64,000 nucleotides of DNA from Paenarthrobacter sp. AR 02 (GTDB lineage Bacteria; Actinomycetota; Actinomycetes; Actinomycetales; Micrococcaceae), in contig NZ_JAJUKH010000006.1 in NCBI RefSeq assembly GCF_021538675.1, positions 62,001 through 126,000 of the forward strand, given 5' to 3'. Both the position numbers and the translations under genes were made by a program. Position 1 is the stretch's first letter. Every line of letters begins with the position of its first letter. Positions 30,906 through 39,575 of the stretch are shown piece after piece. The notes beneath the pieces are model-generated. The model had not been told where the DNA came from. It was given only the letters and a program-made list of their open reading frames with translations, and made no database searches.

Positions 30906-31551
30906 GCACCGTCAAGACAACCTCTGGCGCTTCCGGGTCGCGTTCAATCTTTGAGCGCAAACGCTGGACATGGACGTTGACCAACCGCGTGTCCGCGGCA
31001 TGCCGATACCCCCACACCTGCTCAAGGAGGAGCTCGCGCGTAAAGACCTGCCACGGCTTCCGGGCCAGGGCCACAAGAAGGTCGAATTCGAGGGGCGTCA
31101 GCGAAATGCGCTCCCCGCCACGGGTCACCAGGTGCCCTGCGACGTCGATCGTGACGTCCGCAATTCGCAGCGTTTCGGGGGCCTTCTGGTCGCCCGGACG
31201 CAGGCGCGCACGAACACGCGCCACCAGTTCGGCAGGCTTGAAGGGCTTGGGCACGTAGTCGTCGGCACCGGACTCGAGGCCACGAACCACATCGGACGTA
31301 TCGGACTTCGCCGTGAGCATCACGATGGGGACATCTGACTCGCCACGGATCTGGCGGCACACTTCAATGCCGTCCGAGCCCGGGAGCATGAGGTCCAGCA
31401 GCACGAGGTCGGGCTTCGAGGAACGGAAGATTTCCAAGGCCTGTCCACCATCCGCGCAGAAAACGGGCTCGAAGCCGTCATTGCGCAAGACGATGCCAAT
31501 CATCTCGGCGAGTGCTTCGTCGTCGTCCACTACCAGAATGCGTGCCTTCAT
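30877..31551 (-). CDS. mtrA: Response regulator MtrA
   Basis: A 224-residue OmpR-class regulator. The receiver domain contains D53 (LLDLMLPGSDG) as phospho-acceptor and K102 (YVPKPF). The winged-helix domain includes LTPLEFDLLVALARKPWQVF and ends [13 protein letters not shown]. The frame is open to 31671, but ATG 31551 matches the family start, with AAGGGA about 10 bases upstream. It is the first gene of mtrA-mtrB-lpqB and is divergent from the membrane-protein/MoxR operon across 223 bases. Confidence 0.97.
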   Translation of the reverse strand: MKARILVVDDDEALAEMIGIVLRNDGFEPVFCADGGQALEIFRSSKPDLVLLDLMLPGSDGIEVCRQIRGESDVPIVMLTAKSDTSDVVRGLESGADDYVPKPFKPAELVARVRARLRPGDQKAPETLRIADVTIDVAGHLVTRGGERISLTPLEFDLLVALARKPWQVFTRELLLEQVWGYRHAADTRLVNVHVQRLRSKIERDPEAPEVVLTVRGVGYKAGS

Positions 31552-31774
31552 AGTTATATATTCCCTTATCGCCAAGTCTTTGTCCCGTTGGGCACGGCGC
31601 ACGGCATGGCGCCCCCAGGGCAATTCCACCGTAACGCACCACGGCGCGGCCATGCTTGTCGACGGCGGCACCGCGGCAGGCTAGGAGCGACGACGGCGGG
31701 ACTATAGGCTGGGTGCGAGGGTCCGTATGGGGGACGTCGGACGTCGACGGAGCGGGCCTTATGGGGAGGATATC

Positions 31775-33013
31775 GTGTCACAACCACAGCACGGCCAGGA
31801 TGGGGTGCCAGGCAACCAACCCGCGTGGGGCAACCAGCCACAGTGGGGCGGCCCTCCAGCGTGGGCAGTTCCGCAGGCCGGTAGCCAAGGCGTCCCAGGA
31901 CAGCCTGCGCCAGGGTGGCCACCCGGAGCTCCCTACGGCCAGCCCCTCTACGTTGCGCCCCCAAAACCCGGCGTCATTCCATTGCGTCCGTTGCAGTTCG
32001 GCGAGATTCTCGACGGCTCCTTCCAGACCATCCGCCGCAATGCCGCGGCGATGTTTGGCTCGGCCCTGATCGTGCAGGCCATCGGGGCGATCCTGATCGG
32101 GGCAGTCACGGTGGGGATGGTCCAGATGACCTCATCCCTTGAAACCGTCAACTCCGAGGAGGAGTTCCTCCAAGCGATGGGCCCGGTCTTTGCCGTCATG
32201 GCAGGGGCCATGGGTATTTCGGTCTTGATCGGTTTCCTGGGCTCGGTCCTCCAGGGAGTGCTGGTGGTCCCGGTGGCGCGGTCGGTCCTTAACCGACGGA
32301 CCGGCTTCAAGCAGATGTGGACGCTCGCAGGACGCAGGATCTGGCCGCTGCTTGGCGTAGCCGCCTTGCTGACGGTGGGCGGGTTGCTCGCTGTTGCTGC
32401 CGTAGCGGGAATCGCTGTACTGCTGTTTACGGCAATGGGGCCCATGGCCTTGTTCATTGTCTTCCCGGTGGGGCTGGGCTCAGTCGTCCTTATTGTGTGG
32501 ATCGGCCTGAAGCTCATGCTCGCCCCGGCGGCCATCGTCGTGGAACGCAAGGGCGTCTATGACGGCCTCCTTCGGTCCTGGCAGCTGACGAAGAACAACT
32601 GGTGGCGTATTTTCGGGATCACCCTCGTAGTGGCGATCATGGTGGGAATCATTGCCCAGATCGTCCAGATTCCGGCCTCTCTGGCTGCCACTGCCATCGG
32701 CGGAGTGGTCTCACCCCATCCCGACCAGGACACAGTCGCTTCCACCGTGGTGGTCAGTACGGTTATTTCCTCCGCCATCGGAGCTTTGGTGGGCTCGTTA
32801 ACTTTCGCCTTCCAGGCGTCAGTACTGGCGTTGCTCTACATGGACCTGCGCATGCGCCGTGATGGCCTTGATGTGGAGTTGATGCGGTTGATGGAAACAG
32901 GAGCGGACCCTGACGGCATCCCGGGCACCCCTTCGGCCCTACCCGGCAACGGGCAGCCACCCGCCGGTGGACAGTTTCCATACGTCCCGCCTGGTCAGCG
33001 TCCTCCCGCATGA
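31775..33013 (+). CDS. Polytopic membrane protein (glycerophosphodiesterase membrane-domain-like)
   Basis: A 412-residue protein. A Gly/Pro/Gln-rich cytoplasmic leader of about 60 residues precedes LRPLQFGEILDGSFQTIRRN and about six membrane segments. Motifs such as KLMLAPAAIVVERKGVYDGL and RSWQLTKNNWWRIF are typical of actinobacterial proteins with a GPDPase_memb-like domain. The start is GTG 31775 with GGGGAGGA four bases upstream; earlier in-frame starts would read through this site. It is the first gene of the MoxR operon and overlaps the next gene by four bases. Its biochemical role is unknown. Confidence 0.85.
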   Translation: MSQPQHGQDGVPGNQPAWGNQPQWGGPPAWAVPQAGSQGVPGQPAPGWPPGAPYGQPLYVAPPKPGVIPLRPLQFGEILDGSFQTIRRNAAAMFGSALIVQAIGAILIGAVTVGMVQMTSSLETVNSEEEFLQAMGPVFAVMAGAMGISVLIGFLGSVLQGVLVVPVARSVLNRRTGFKQMWTLAGRRIWPLLGVAALLTVGGLLAVAAVAGIAVLLFTAMGPMALFIVFPVGLGSVVLIVWIGLKLMLAPAAIVVERKGVYDGLLRSWQLTKNNWWRIFGITLVVAIMVGIIAQIVQIPASLAATAIGGVVSPHPDQDTVASTVVVSTVISSAIGALVGSLTFAFQASVLALLYMDLRMRRDGLDVELMRLMETGADPDGIPGTPSALPGNGQPPAGGQFPYVPPGQRPPA

Positions 33014-33693
33014 GGTTTCCCGGCTGGAACGTACCGGTGGCCTCAGAGCCCCCAGTGACACCTGGTCGCGACGAGGCGCGCCAATGGGCCGCCGAAGAAC
33101 TCGCAAAAGCCCAGTACCCGGACGCACGTCCAGGCTGGGTTGACCAGCTGTGGCGGGATTTCCTGGACTGGCTCTCGTCCTTCGACGGGGAGCTGTCCGG
33201 TCCCGGCCCCGACCTCGCCGTGCCCATCATCCTTGCTGTGGCCGTAGCGGTCATTATTGTGGCCATCTTTGTTGTCCGGCCACGGTTGAACGCACGGCGA
33301 AAAGCAGCGGACACGGACATTTATGGTGACGAACGCATTATGGATGCGGACGGGTACCGTTCGCGTGCCGCAGCTGCGGCCGACGACGGCGACTGGCCGG
33401 CCGCCGTCGTCGACTTGTTCCGCGCCCTGGTCAGGTCCGCCGAAGAGCGGGACGTCATTGATGTCCGGGCCGGCAGGACCGCAGACGAAGCTGCAGCCCA
33501 ACTGGGAAGTGTTTTTGGCGCCGCACAAAGCAGGCTCATTGCCGCTGCCCGCGTGTTCGACGCAATACGCTACGGCGAGGCGGGGGCTACGAAAGCCGAT
33601 TACGGTTCCCTGCGCCAGTTGGATACCGATGTCCTTGCCATGAAGCCCGACTATGCAGGGCAGGCAGCTGCCGGCTTCGCGGTGCCGCGATGA
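33010..33693 (+). CDS. DUF4129-domain membrane protein
   Basis: A 227-residue protein with one central membrane segment (DLAVPIILAVAVAVIIVAIF at about 75-97) and a C-terminal cytoplasmic DUF4129 domain (VVDLFRALVRSAEERDVIDV, then GRTADEAAAQLG). DUF4129 is often found with MoxR ATPases and transglutaminase-like proteins and may help assemble surface complexes. Its ATG overlaps the previous stop (ATGA), and its stop overlaps the next start in the same way. Confidence 0.9.
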   Translation: MRFPGWNVPVASEPPVTPGRDEARQWAAEELAKAQYPDARPGWVDQLWRDFLDWLSSFDGELSGPGPDLAVPIILAVAVAVIIVAIFVVRPRLNARRKAADTDIYGDERIMDADGYRSRAAAAADDGDWPAAVVDLFRALVRSAEERDVIDVRAGRTADEAAAQLGSVFGAAQSRLIAAARVFDAIRYGEAGATKADYGSLRQLDTDVLAMKPDYAGQAAAGFAVPR

Positions 33694-34892
33694 CGACAAC
33701 TTTGCAGGAACGCTCCCACGGCTCGGATGAGGCGGCACCCACCAACGGCTCCACCCGGCGCGGCTTCCCTGACTGGTTCCGAAAAAACCTGGCGTGGATC
33801 GCGATCGGTGCGTTGCTCGCCGGCCTGGTGGCCTTTCTCGCTGTTTCCACTCTCACTGGCAACAGCGACAAGCGCCCCCTGTCCGCCCGGAATCCCGCCC
33901 CGGATGGCGCCATGGCCGCGGCAGAAATCCTGGGGCAGCACGGCGTTTCCGTCACTCCGACCGGCACGTTGGAGGAGACCCGGGCCGCGTTGACGGAAAA
34001 GCCCCACGCCACAGTGCTTGTCTATGATCCCCGTGGCTTCCTCAATCAGGACCAAGTACAGGACGTTGCGGCGATGGCCGACCGGTTGGTGCTGGTCAAG
34101 CCAAAGTTGCGGAGCCTCGGTGGACTGGGGCCGGACTTCCATCCCGGTGGCGTCGTTCCTGAAGCAACCACCGCGATAGAGCCGGGTTGCGAGCAGGAGG
34201 ACGCTACGTCGGCCGGCAAAATCTCCGCGCAGGGACCTGTTTTCCGGGGTCCCGTAGTCTGCTACCCCATCCGGGACGGTGGACCGGGCGTGTACGCCGC
34301 ATCAGCCGACCGGAGATTGGTGGTCATCGGCAGCTCCGAGGTGCTGGACAACGAACACCTCGCATCTGAGGGAAACGCCGCCCTGGCGCTGCGAACCCTT
34401 GGGAACAACCCGGACCTTGTCTGGTACCTGCCCGGCATCGAAGATGTTGCGGCATCGGATTCGACACCTACCCTGAACGAGCTGGCACCCCGATGGCTGG
34501 CATTCGCAGGCCCCTGGCTTGGCTTGGTGGCCGTCCTTGCCATTGCCTGGCGGGGCAGGCGCATGGGGCCGCTGGTCTTCGAACCGCTTCCCGTGGTTGT
34601 CAAGGCAGCAGAGACAGCGGAGGGAAGGGCCCGGCTGTACCAGGACTCCCGGGCCATAGACCGCGCAGCGGACAATCTTCGGGCAGGAACCCTCACCCGC
34701 TTGGCCCGTCATTTCAACCTCGGGGCCGACGCCACCGCCGAAGCCATCGTGGACGCCTGTTCCAACCGCTTGGGGAGGCCGGCACCGGAAGTACGGTCAG
34801 TCCTGATCGACGCCATACCCGCAACCGAAGGCCAACTGGTGCAGTGGGCCCAACAGATCGAACGAATCGAAGAGGAGGCAACCGCCCGATGA
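33690..34892 (+). CDS. DUF4350-domain membrane protein
   Basis: A 400-residue protein with two membrane spans, one near residue 35 (WIAIGALLAGLVAFLAVS) and one near 275 (AFAGPWLGLVAVLAIAW). Between them lies an extracytoplasmic region resembling DUF4350, a GATase-like fold (VLVYDPRGFLNQDQVQDVA). The C-terminal tail is cytoplasmic and helical. It is coupled by ATGA overlaps to both neighbours. Its role is inferred only from co-occurrence with MoxR and DUF58. Confidence 0.88.
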   Translation: MTTTLQERSHGSDEAAPTNGSTRRGFPDWFRKNLAWIAIGALLAGLVAFLAVSTLTGNSDKRPLSARNPAPDGAMAAAEILGQHGVSVTPTGTLEETRAALTEKPHATVLVYDPRGFLNQDQVQDVAAMADRLVLVKPKLRSLGGLGPDFHPGGVVPEATTAIEPGCEQEDATSAGKISAQGPVFRGPVVCYPIRDGGPGVYAASADRRLVVIGSSEVLDNEHLASEGNAALALRTLGNNPDLVWYLPGIEDVAASDSTPTLNELAPRWLAFAGPWLGLVAVLAIAWRGRRMGPLVFEPLPVVVKAAETAEGRARLYQDSRAIDRAADNLRAGTLTRLARHFNLGADATAEAIVDACSNRLGRPAPEVRSVLIDAIPATEGQLVQWAQQIERIEEEATAR

Positions 34893-35929
34893 GCAGCCAG
34901 CCGAACAGCTACACGGACAGCAACAGCCAACACGCAGGCGGCGCCGCCCCACAGCAGGCACCGGAGCGGCCGGCCGGAGAAGACCCTGCACGACGGTCGC
35001 TGCTCAACGTCCGGGCGGAAGTGGGCAAGGCTGTCGTTGGCCAGGATGCCACCGTGACTGGAATGCTGATCGCCCTGCTGTGTGGCGGCCATGTGCTCCT
35101 GGAGGGTGTGCCCGGGGTGGCGAAGACACTCCTGGTGCGGGCGTTGTCCACCGCTCTCAGCCTGGACACCAAGCGGGTGCAATTCACCCCCGACCTGATG
35201 CCAGGCGATGTGACGGGCTCCCTGGTGTACGACTCCCACTCGTCCGAATTCACTTTCCGCGAAGGCCCGGTCTTCACGAACATCATGCTCGCGGATGAAA
35301 TCAACCGGACACCGCCGAAGACCCAGGCTTCGCTGTTGGAAGCCATGGAGGAGCGCCAGGTCTCGGTCGATGGGCTGTCCCGTCCGTTGCCGGTTCCTTT
35401 TATCGTGGCGGCCACGCAGAATCCTGTGGAGTATGAAGGCACCTATCCGTTGCCTGAGGCCCAGCTCGACCGTTTCCTCCTCCAGCTGACCATGCCGTTG
35501 CCGGGAAGGACCGAGGAAATTGAGGTCATCCGGCGCCATGCCGTCGGCTTTGATCCACGCAACCTCGCAGCCGCCGGCGTGCGGCCGGTCGCTGGCGCCG
35601 TCGAGCTGTCCGCCGCCCAGGTGGCAGTAGCGGATGTAACCGTTGCACCCGAAATTCTTGCGTACATCGTGGACGTGGTGCGGGCCACCAGGTCCGCACC
35701 TTCTTTCCAGCTCGGGGTCTCCCCCAGGGGTGCCACCGCATTGCTCAATACGTCCAAAGCGTGGGCGTGGTTGTCGGGCAGGTCCTTCGTGACACCGGAC
35801 GATGTCAAAGCGTTGTCCTTGCCCTGCCTGAGGCACCGTGTGGGCCTCCGGCCGGAAGCCCAAATGGACGGCATCCAGGTGGACGATGTCCTGGGCAGTA
35901 TCCTGGCATCCGTCCCGGTGCCACGATGA
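34889..35929 (+). CDS. MoxR-family AAA+ ATPase
   Basis: A 346-residue AAA+ protein that probably acts as a chaperone on partners encoded beside it. Walker A is GVPGVAKT (73-80) and Walker B is LADEINR with D136-E137; the sensor region is AATQNPVEYEGTYPLPEAQL. Residues 1-35 are low-complexity and polar. ATG 34889 overlaps the DUF4350 stop. An upstream in-frame open stretch to 34493 is an out-of-frame shadow inside the previous gene. Confidence 0.94.
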   Translation: MSSQPNSYTDSNSQHAGGAAPQQAPERPAGEDPARRSLLNVRAEVGKAVVGQDATVTGMLIALLCGGHVLLEGVPGVAKTLLVRALSTALSLDTKRVQFTPDLMPGDVTGSLVYDSHSSEFTFREGPVFTNIMLADEINRTPPKTQASLLEAMEERQVSVDGLSRPLPVPFIVAATQNPVEYEGTYPLPEAQLDRFLLQLTMPLPGRTEEIEVIRRHAVGFDPRNLAAAGVRPVAGAVELSAAQVAVADVTVAPEILAYIVDVVRATRSAPSFQLGVSPRGATALLNTSKAWAWLSGRSFVTPDDVKALSLPCLRHRVGLRPEAQMDGIQVDDVLGSILASVPVPR

Positions 35930-35961
35930 CTCCGGGATTTCCCAAGGACCGGGCGGCCTAA
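35926..35961 (+). CDS. 11-codon micro-ORF bridging moxR and the DUF58 gene
   Basis: The ATG at 35926 overlaps the moxR stop as ATGA, as every other junction in this operon does. Eleven codons (MTPGFPKDRAA) later a TAA stop is followed at once by the ATG of the DUF58 gene, in the same frame. It may be the original N-terminus of the DUF58 protein cut by a stop codon, or a coupling device. I do not claim a functional peptide. Confidence 0.4.
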   Translation: MTPGFPKDRAA

Positions 35962-37254
35962 ATGGCAATTACCGGGCGTTTCGTGCTCCTGGCCGTGCTG
36001 GGCCTGGTTCCCTTGGTGCTGTTCCCCGCGTGGAGCACCGTTCTCTTTGTCGGCATCGGACTCCTGCTCCTGTTGGTCCTTGACCTCGTGGTGGCGGTGT
36101 CTCCGGCCAAACTGGGCTTGGAACGACGACAACCCGGCAACGTCACGCTTGAAGGCCAAGCGGATTCGGTGGTGATGGTATCCAATCCCACCGGCCGTCA
36201 ACTGCGGGCCCGTATCCGTGATGCATGGCAGCCTTCGGCGGGAGCCATCAGCCCTGTCCAACCCCTCACGATCCCGGCCGGTGAGCGGCGCCGCCTGAGC
36301 GTGGCCCTGCTCCCCCGGCGTCGCGGGGACCTGGAAAGCCCCCACGTGACCATCCGCTCAATGGGTCCCCTGGGTCTGGCCGCCCGGCAGCGCACGCGCG
36401 TGCTCCCCGGCCGGCTGCGGGTGCTGCCACCTTTCCACTCCAGGCGGCATCTGCCCTCCAAGCTAAGGAAGCTCAGGGAACTGGACGGAAAGGCGGCCGT
36501 GCAGATCCGCGGCGCCGGAACGGAGTTCGATTCCCTGCGGGACTACGTCCGCGGAGACGATGTCCGGTCCATCGATTGGCGCGCCACGGCACGCCGGACC
36601 TCTGTGGTGGTGCGGACGTGGCGTCCGGAGCGGGACCGCCGCGTCGTCATCGTCCTCGATACATCCCGCACAGCCGCGGCCAGGATCAACGATGAACCCC
36701 GCCTCGATACAGGCATCGAAGCCGCCTTGTTGCTGGCTGTGCTCGCCGAGAGGGGTGGAGACCGGGTGGACTTCCTCGCCTACGACAGGAGGCTGCGCGC
36801 CCGGGTCGAATCGGCGTCGAAGGGCAATCTGCTCGGGCAGTTGGTCCAGGCCATGGCCCCCTTGGAAGCGGAACTAATCGAACTTGACTGGCAACAGATA
36901 CCGGGCCAAGTGCGGGCCGTCTCGGCGCACCGCTCGCTGGTGGTTTTGTTGACGGCGCTCGACGGCGGCGCCCCCGAAGAAGGGTTACTCCCCGCCGTCG
37001 CGCAGTTGTCGCGTCAACACGCGGTAGTAGTTGCCTCGGTCCGCGATCCCCTGCTCACCGGGATGAAGGAACAACGGACCACGGCCAGCCAGGTGTTCCG
37101 TGCAGCCGCCGCTGAACGCGCACTGTTGGAGCGGGCCGCTGTTACAGCCCAGCTGCGACAACTCGGAGCCGAGGTGGTGGACGCTGATCCCCTCGACGTT
37201 CCGCCTCTGCTCGCAGACACCTATATACGGCTCAAAGCCGCCGGACGGCTCTAG
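35962..37254 (+). CDS. DUF58-domain protein
   Basis: A 430-residue protein with two N-terminal membrane segments (VLLAVLGLVPLVLFPAW and LFVGIGLLLLLVLDLVVAV) and a C-terminal von Willebrand-type domain that includes the DUF58 signature FDSLRDYVRGDDVRSIDWR and the MIDAS-like DTSRTAAA. DUF58 proteins are standard partners of MoxR ATPases. ATG 35962 follows the TAA of the 11-codon micro-ORF with no gap. The nearest ribosome-binding-like AAGGA is about 13 bases away, so initiation probably depends on translational reinitiation. Confidence 0.9.
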   Translation: MAITGRFVLLAVLGLVPLVLFPAWSTVLFVGIGLLLLLVLDLVVAVSPAKLGLERRQPGNVTLEGQADSVVMVSNPTGRQLRARIRDAWQPSAGAISPVQPLTIPAGERRRLSVALLPRRRGDLESPHVTIRSMGPLGLAARQRTRVLPGRLRVLPPFHSRRHLPSKLRKLRELDGKAAVQIRGAGTEFDSLRDYVRGDDVRSIDWRATARRTSVVVRTWRPERDRRVVIVLDTSRTAAARINDEPRLDTGIEAALLLAVLAERGGDRVDFLAYDRRLRARVESASKGNLLGQLVQAMAPLEAELIELDWQQIPGQVRAVSAHRSLVVLLTALDGGAPEEGLLPAVAQLSRQHAVVVASVRDPLLTGMKEQRTTASQVFRAAAAERALLERAAVTAQLRQLGAEVVDADPLDVPPLLADTYIRLKAAGRL

Positions 37255-37265
37255 GAAGGACGCCC

Positions 37266-37991
37266 ATGAACAGCCCCATCTATGAACTCGCCCTCGGAGA
37301 GGACTTCAAGAGACTGACCCCGGAACTCCAGGAGTATTTTTCGCTTTCCGCGGGTTCAGGCACCTATGGCATAGGCGAGGGGATCTTTGATGTTGTGGGT
37401 TGCCGGCAGAAGTGGCTGCGGCCCCTCCTCGCATTGACCGGAAGTGAGGAGGCCTTCTTCCCCGAATATGGTGAAGGCATACCGTTCCGCATAGAAAACC
37501 ACGCCCATGTCGACCCCTTCGGGCGACCAGCGCTCACAGCCCGCCGCGAGATCTACTTCCCGTCCGGAACACGGCTTTTCCATGACACGACCAGTGCGAT
37601 TCCGACGTCCGGCGGGCAACCGGCACCTGGGGTGGAAGCCCGACTGGTGGACCATGTGGGCCGGTACCGCCGGTTGGTCACGGACCTGGATGTCAGCGTC
37701 ACCCCAGAGGGCCGGCTGCGTGGAGTGTCGAAAGCAAGCCGGCTCCTGCTGGGGCCGTTGCGGATTCCGTTGCCTGAAGCCCTGGACGCCCGCGCCTACG
37801 CCGAGCAGTGGTGGGACGGCGTCGAGGGCAAGCACCGGATCCAGGTCAAGGTCATCCAACCGCAGATCGGCCTGGTCCTGGTGTATGCCGGGCGGTTCGA
37901 TTACCGCCTGGCACCCCACCTGCCGGGCACGGCACCCGGCACAACACTCCCACGGTACGCGGAACCGGACCGCTGGGAGGAACGGATTTAG
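37266..37991 (+). CDS. DUF4166-domain protein
   Basis: A 241-residue protein beginning MNSPIYELALGEDFKRLTPE, a typical DUF4166 start, with TARREIYFPSGTRLFHD and KVIQPQIGLVLVYAGRFDY later. Its function is not known. GGAAGGA lies seven bases before ATG 37266. It is probably the last gene of the MoxR operon (11-base gap) and its 3' end overlaps the convergent MetE-like gene by four bases. Confidence 0.85.
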   Translation: MNSPIYELALGEDFKRLTPELQEYFSLSAGSGTYGIGEGIFDVVGCRQKWLRPLLALTGSEEAFFPEYGEGIPFRIENHAHVDPFGRPALTARREIYFPSGTRLFHDTTSAIPTSGGQPAPGVEARLVDHVGRYRRLVTDLDVSVTPEGRLRGVSKASRLLLGPLRIPLPEALDARAYAEQWWDGVEGKHRIQVKVIQPQIGLVLVYAGRFDYRLAPHLPGTAPGTTLPRYAEPDRWEERI

Positions 37992-39022
37992 CCCTGGATG
38001 AGTTGGTCCAGACCGTCAGCGACCTTCGTCAGCTTCGAAAGGACGGCTTTGGCGGACGACGGTGTGAAGTGTTCCAAACCAGTGGACGGGGTGACCCGAA
38101 CCCCGGCAAGCTGCGATGCCGGCAAGCCGAGTTGGCGCCACGGTTTCCAGATGCACTCCACCACGTCGGCAGTCCGGGGCAGCAGGGACTGGGGATCTCC
38201 CGTCGGCAGGGCACCTGCCCACAAGCGTTTGCCGTTTTCCACGGCCTCTGCAAGCTGTTCCCATTGCCGGGTCGTCAGGGCCTTGAGGGGCACGGCGACA
38301 CCGTCAGCCCCGGCAGCGATCACACGGTCAATGGGTGCTTCTATTTCGGGAACCGAAACAACGGTTTCCACCACACCCGCAGCCTTGAGCGCCTTGATGA
38401 CCAACTGCCAAGCGCCTGTCACTTCCTCCCCCGGGATGGACCTCAGCGTTCGGTAACCACTCGCCGTCGGGATGGTCCCTGCCATGATCGACGCGATGTC
38501 CGGTTCGTCCACCTGGACCACGATCCCGGCGCCCGGCACCGCGGCTGAGATCCTGCGGACATAGTCGCCAACGCCCGCAGCAAGGGACTCCGCAACATCC
38601 CGCCTGGCGCCATAGTCCAGGAGGGCCCGCTCCCCGTTGTGCAGGTAAAGGCTGGCAGCGAGGCTCATCGGGCCCAGCAACTGGACTTTCAGGGCCGTGG
38701 CCGAAATATCCTCGGCGCCGGCGATGTCGGCCAGGATGTTGATGTCGGTAGACAGGGCTGAACGAGCGCGTTGGGCGTCCTTGCCGGGCCTGTCCACCAG
38801 ACGCCAACCATGGGGCTGGACATCGATGGCCAGGTCCACCAGCAGGGAACCCGTTCGGCCAACGGGGTCCGATCCCACACCCCTGTCCGGCAACGACGGC
38901 AGGAACGGAAGATGCGGGTCGCCCAACTCGCCGCGGATAATCCGGTTTGCTTCTGCCGGGTCGCTGCCTGGCCACGGCCCCAGCGCCGTGGCACCGGCAC
39001 GCAGGTCATTCACTGAGGACAT
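37988..39022 (-). CDS. MetE-like protein, cobalamin-independent methionine synthase family, zinc site not apparent
   Basis: A 344-residue homologue of the C-terminal half of MetE. The barrel pattern fits (LLGPMSLAASLYL, VVQVDEPDIASIMAG, GVRVTPSTGLEHF). MetE needs His-Cys...Cys ligands for zinc. Here the last ligand region, normally a P-x-C-G motif, reads TPSTGL with threonine in place of cysteine, and no HxC motif is visible. It may therefore not be an active methyltransferase of the MetE type. It lies three bases downstream of the chorismate mutase gene and shares its strand. Confidence 0.85.
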   Translation of the reverse strand: MSSVNDLRAGATALGPWPGSDPAEANRIIRGELGDPHLPFLPSLPDRGVGSDPVGRTGSLLVDLAIDVQPHGWRLVDRPGKDAQRARSALSTDINILADIAGAEDISATALKVQLLGPMSLAASLYLHNGERALLDYGARRDVAESLAAGVGDYVRRISAAVPGAGIVVQVDEPDIASIMAGTIPTASGYRTLRSIPGEEVTGAWQLVIKALKAAGVVETVVSVPEIEAPIDRVIAAGADGVAVPLKALTTRQWEQLAEAVENGKRLWAGALPTGDPQSLLPRTADVVECIWKPWRQLGLPASQLAGVRVTPSTGLEHFTPSSAKAVLSKLTKVADGLDQLIQG

Positions 39023-39025
39023 GGA

Positions 39026-39415
39026 TCAGGCCTGCTGGCTGGAGATTTGGTGATCCTCGGCAATAGCCTCATGGTGTCGGATCACTTCGCTGATGATGAA
39101 GTTCAGGAACTTCTCCGCGAAGGCGGGATCAAGGTGCGCGTCCTCAGCGAGCCTCCGCAGCCGCGCGATCTGGGCAGCTTCACGCCCCGGGTCACCAGCA
39201 GGAAGCTTGTGCGTGGCCTTGAGCACCCCTACTTTCTGGGTGGCCTTGAAGCGTTCCGCGAGGAGGAAAACCAGGGTCGCGTCAATGTTGTCGATACTGG
39301 ACCGAATGGACAGCAGCTCATCCATGACGGCGCGGTCCACCTGGCCGGCCAGGGAACTCGCAGCCGGGTTGAAGGAATCGGCGTCATCGGGAAGGGCATT
39401 GTTGTACTCGGTCAT
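39026..39415 (-). CDS. Chorismate mutase
   Basis: A 129-residue AroQ-class enzyme that converts chorismate to prephenate for Phe and Tyr synthesis. The helical core is LLSIRSSIDNIDATLVFLLA, then ERFKATQKVGVLKATHKLPA, with the conserved Arg-Lys pattern. The frame is open upstream to 39523, but ATG 39415 gives the family start and has GGGG about four bases upstream. An operon with the MetE-like gene is likely (three-base gap). The cytoplasmic monofunctional form is supported by the absence of a signal peptide. Confidence 0.9.
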   Translation of the reverse strand: MTEYNNALPDDADSFNPAASSLAGQVDRAVMDELLSIRSSIDNIDATLVFLLAERFKATQKVGVLKATHKLPAGDPGREAAQIARLRRLAEDAHLDPAFAEKFLNFIISEVIRHHEAIAEDHQISSQQA

Positions 39416-39575
39416 GCACCCCAGTCTAGGGTGTGGGGACGTGACGGCGCCGTTGTTACCTGCCCTCCGCAAGCAGGGCATGCACCACGCCTGGCGAGCC
39501 GGTGTGGGCAGTGTTCCTGCCACCGGAAACGGAGCAGAATGGCACCATCACCGCAGCCTAAGCAAAGGAGCTCCC

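Noticed and set aside
34709..35968. A 419-codon open frame on the minus strand opposite the MoxR gene
   Set aside because: It runs against an intact AAA+ gene with Walker motifs. Its translation has the His/Arg/Gln-rich look of a shadow frame.
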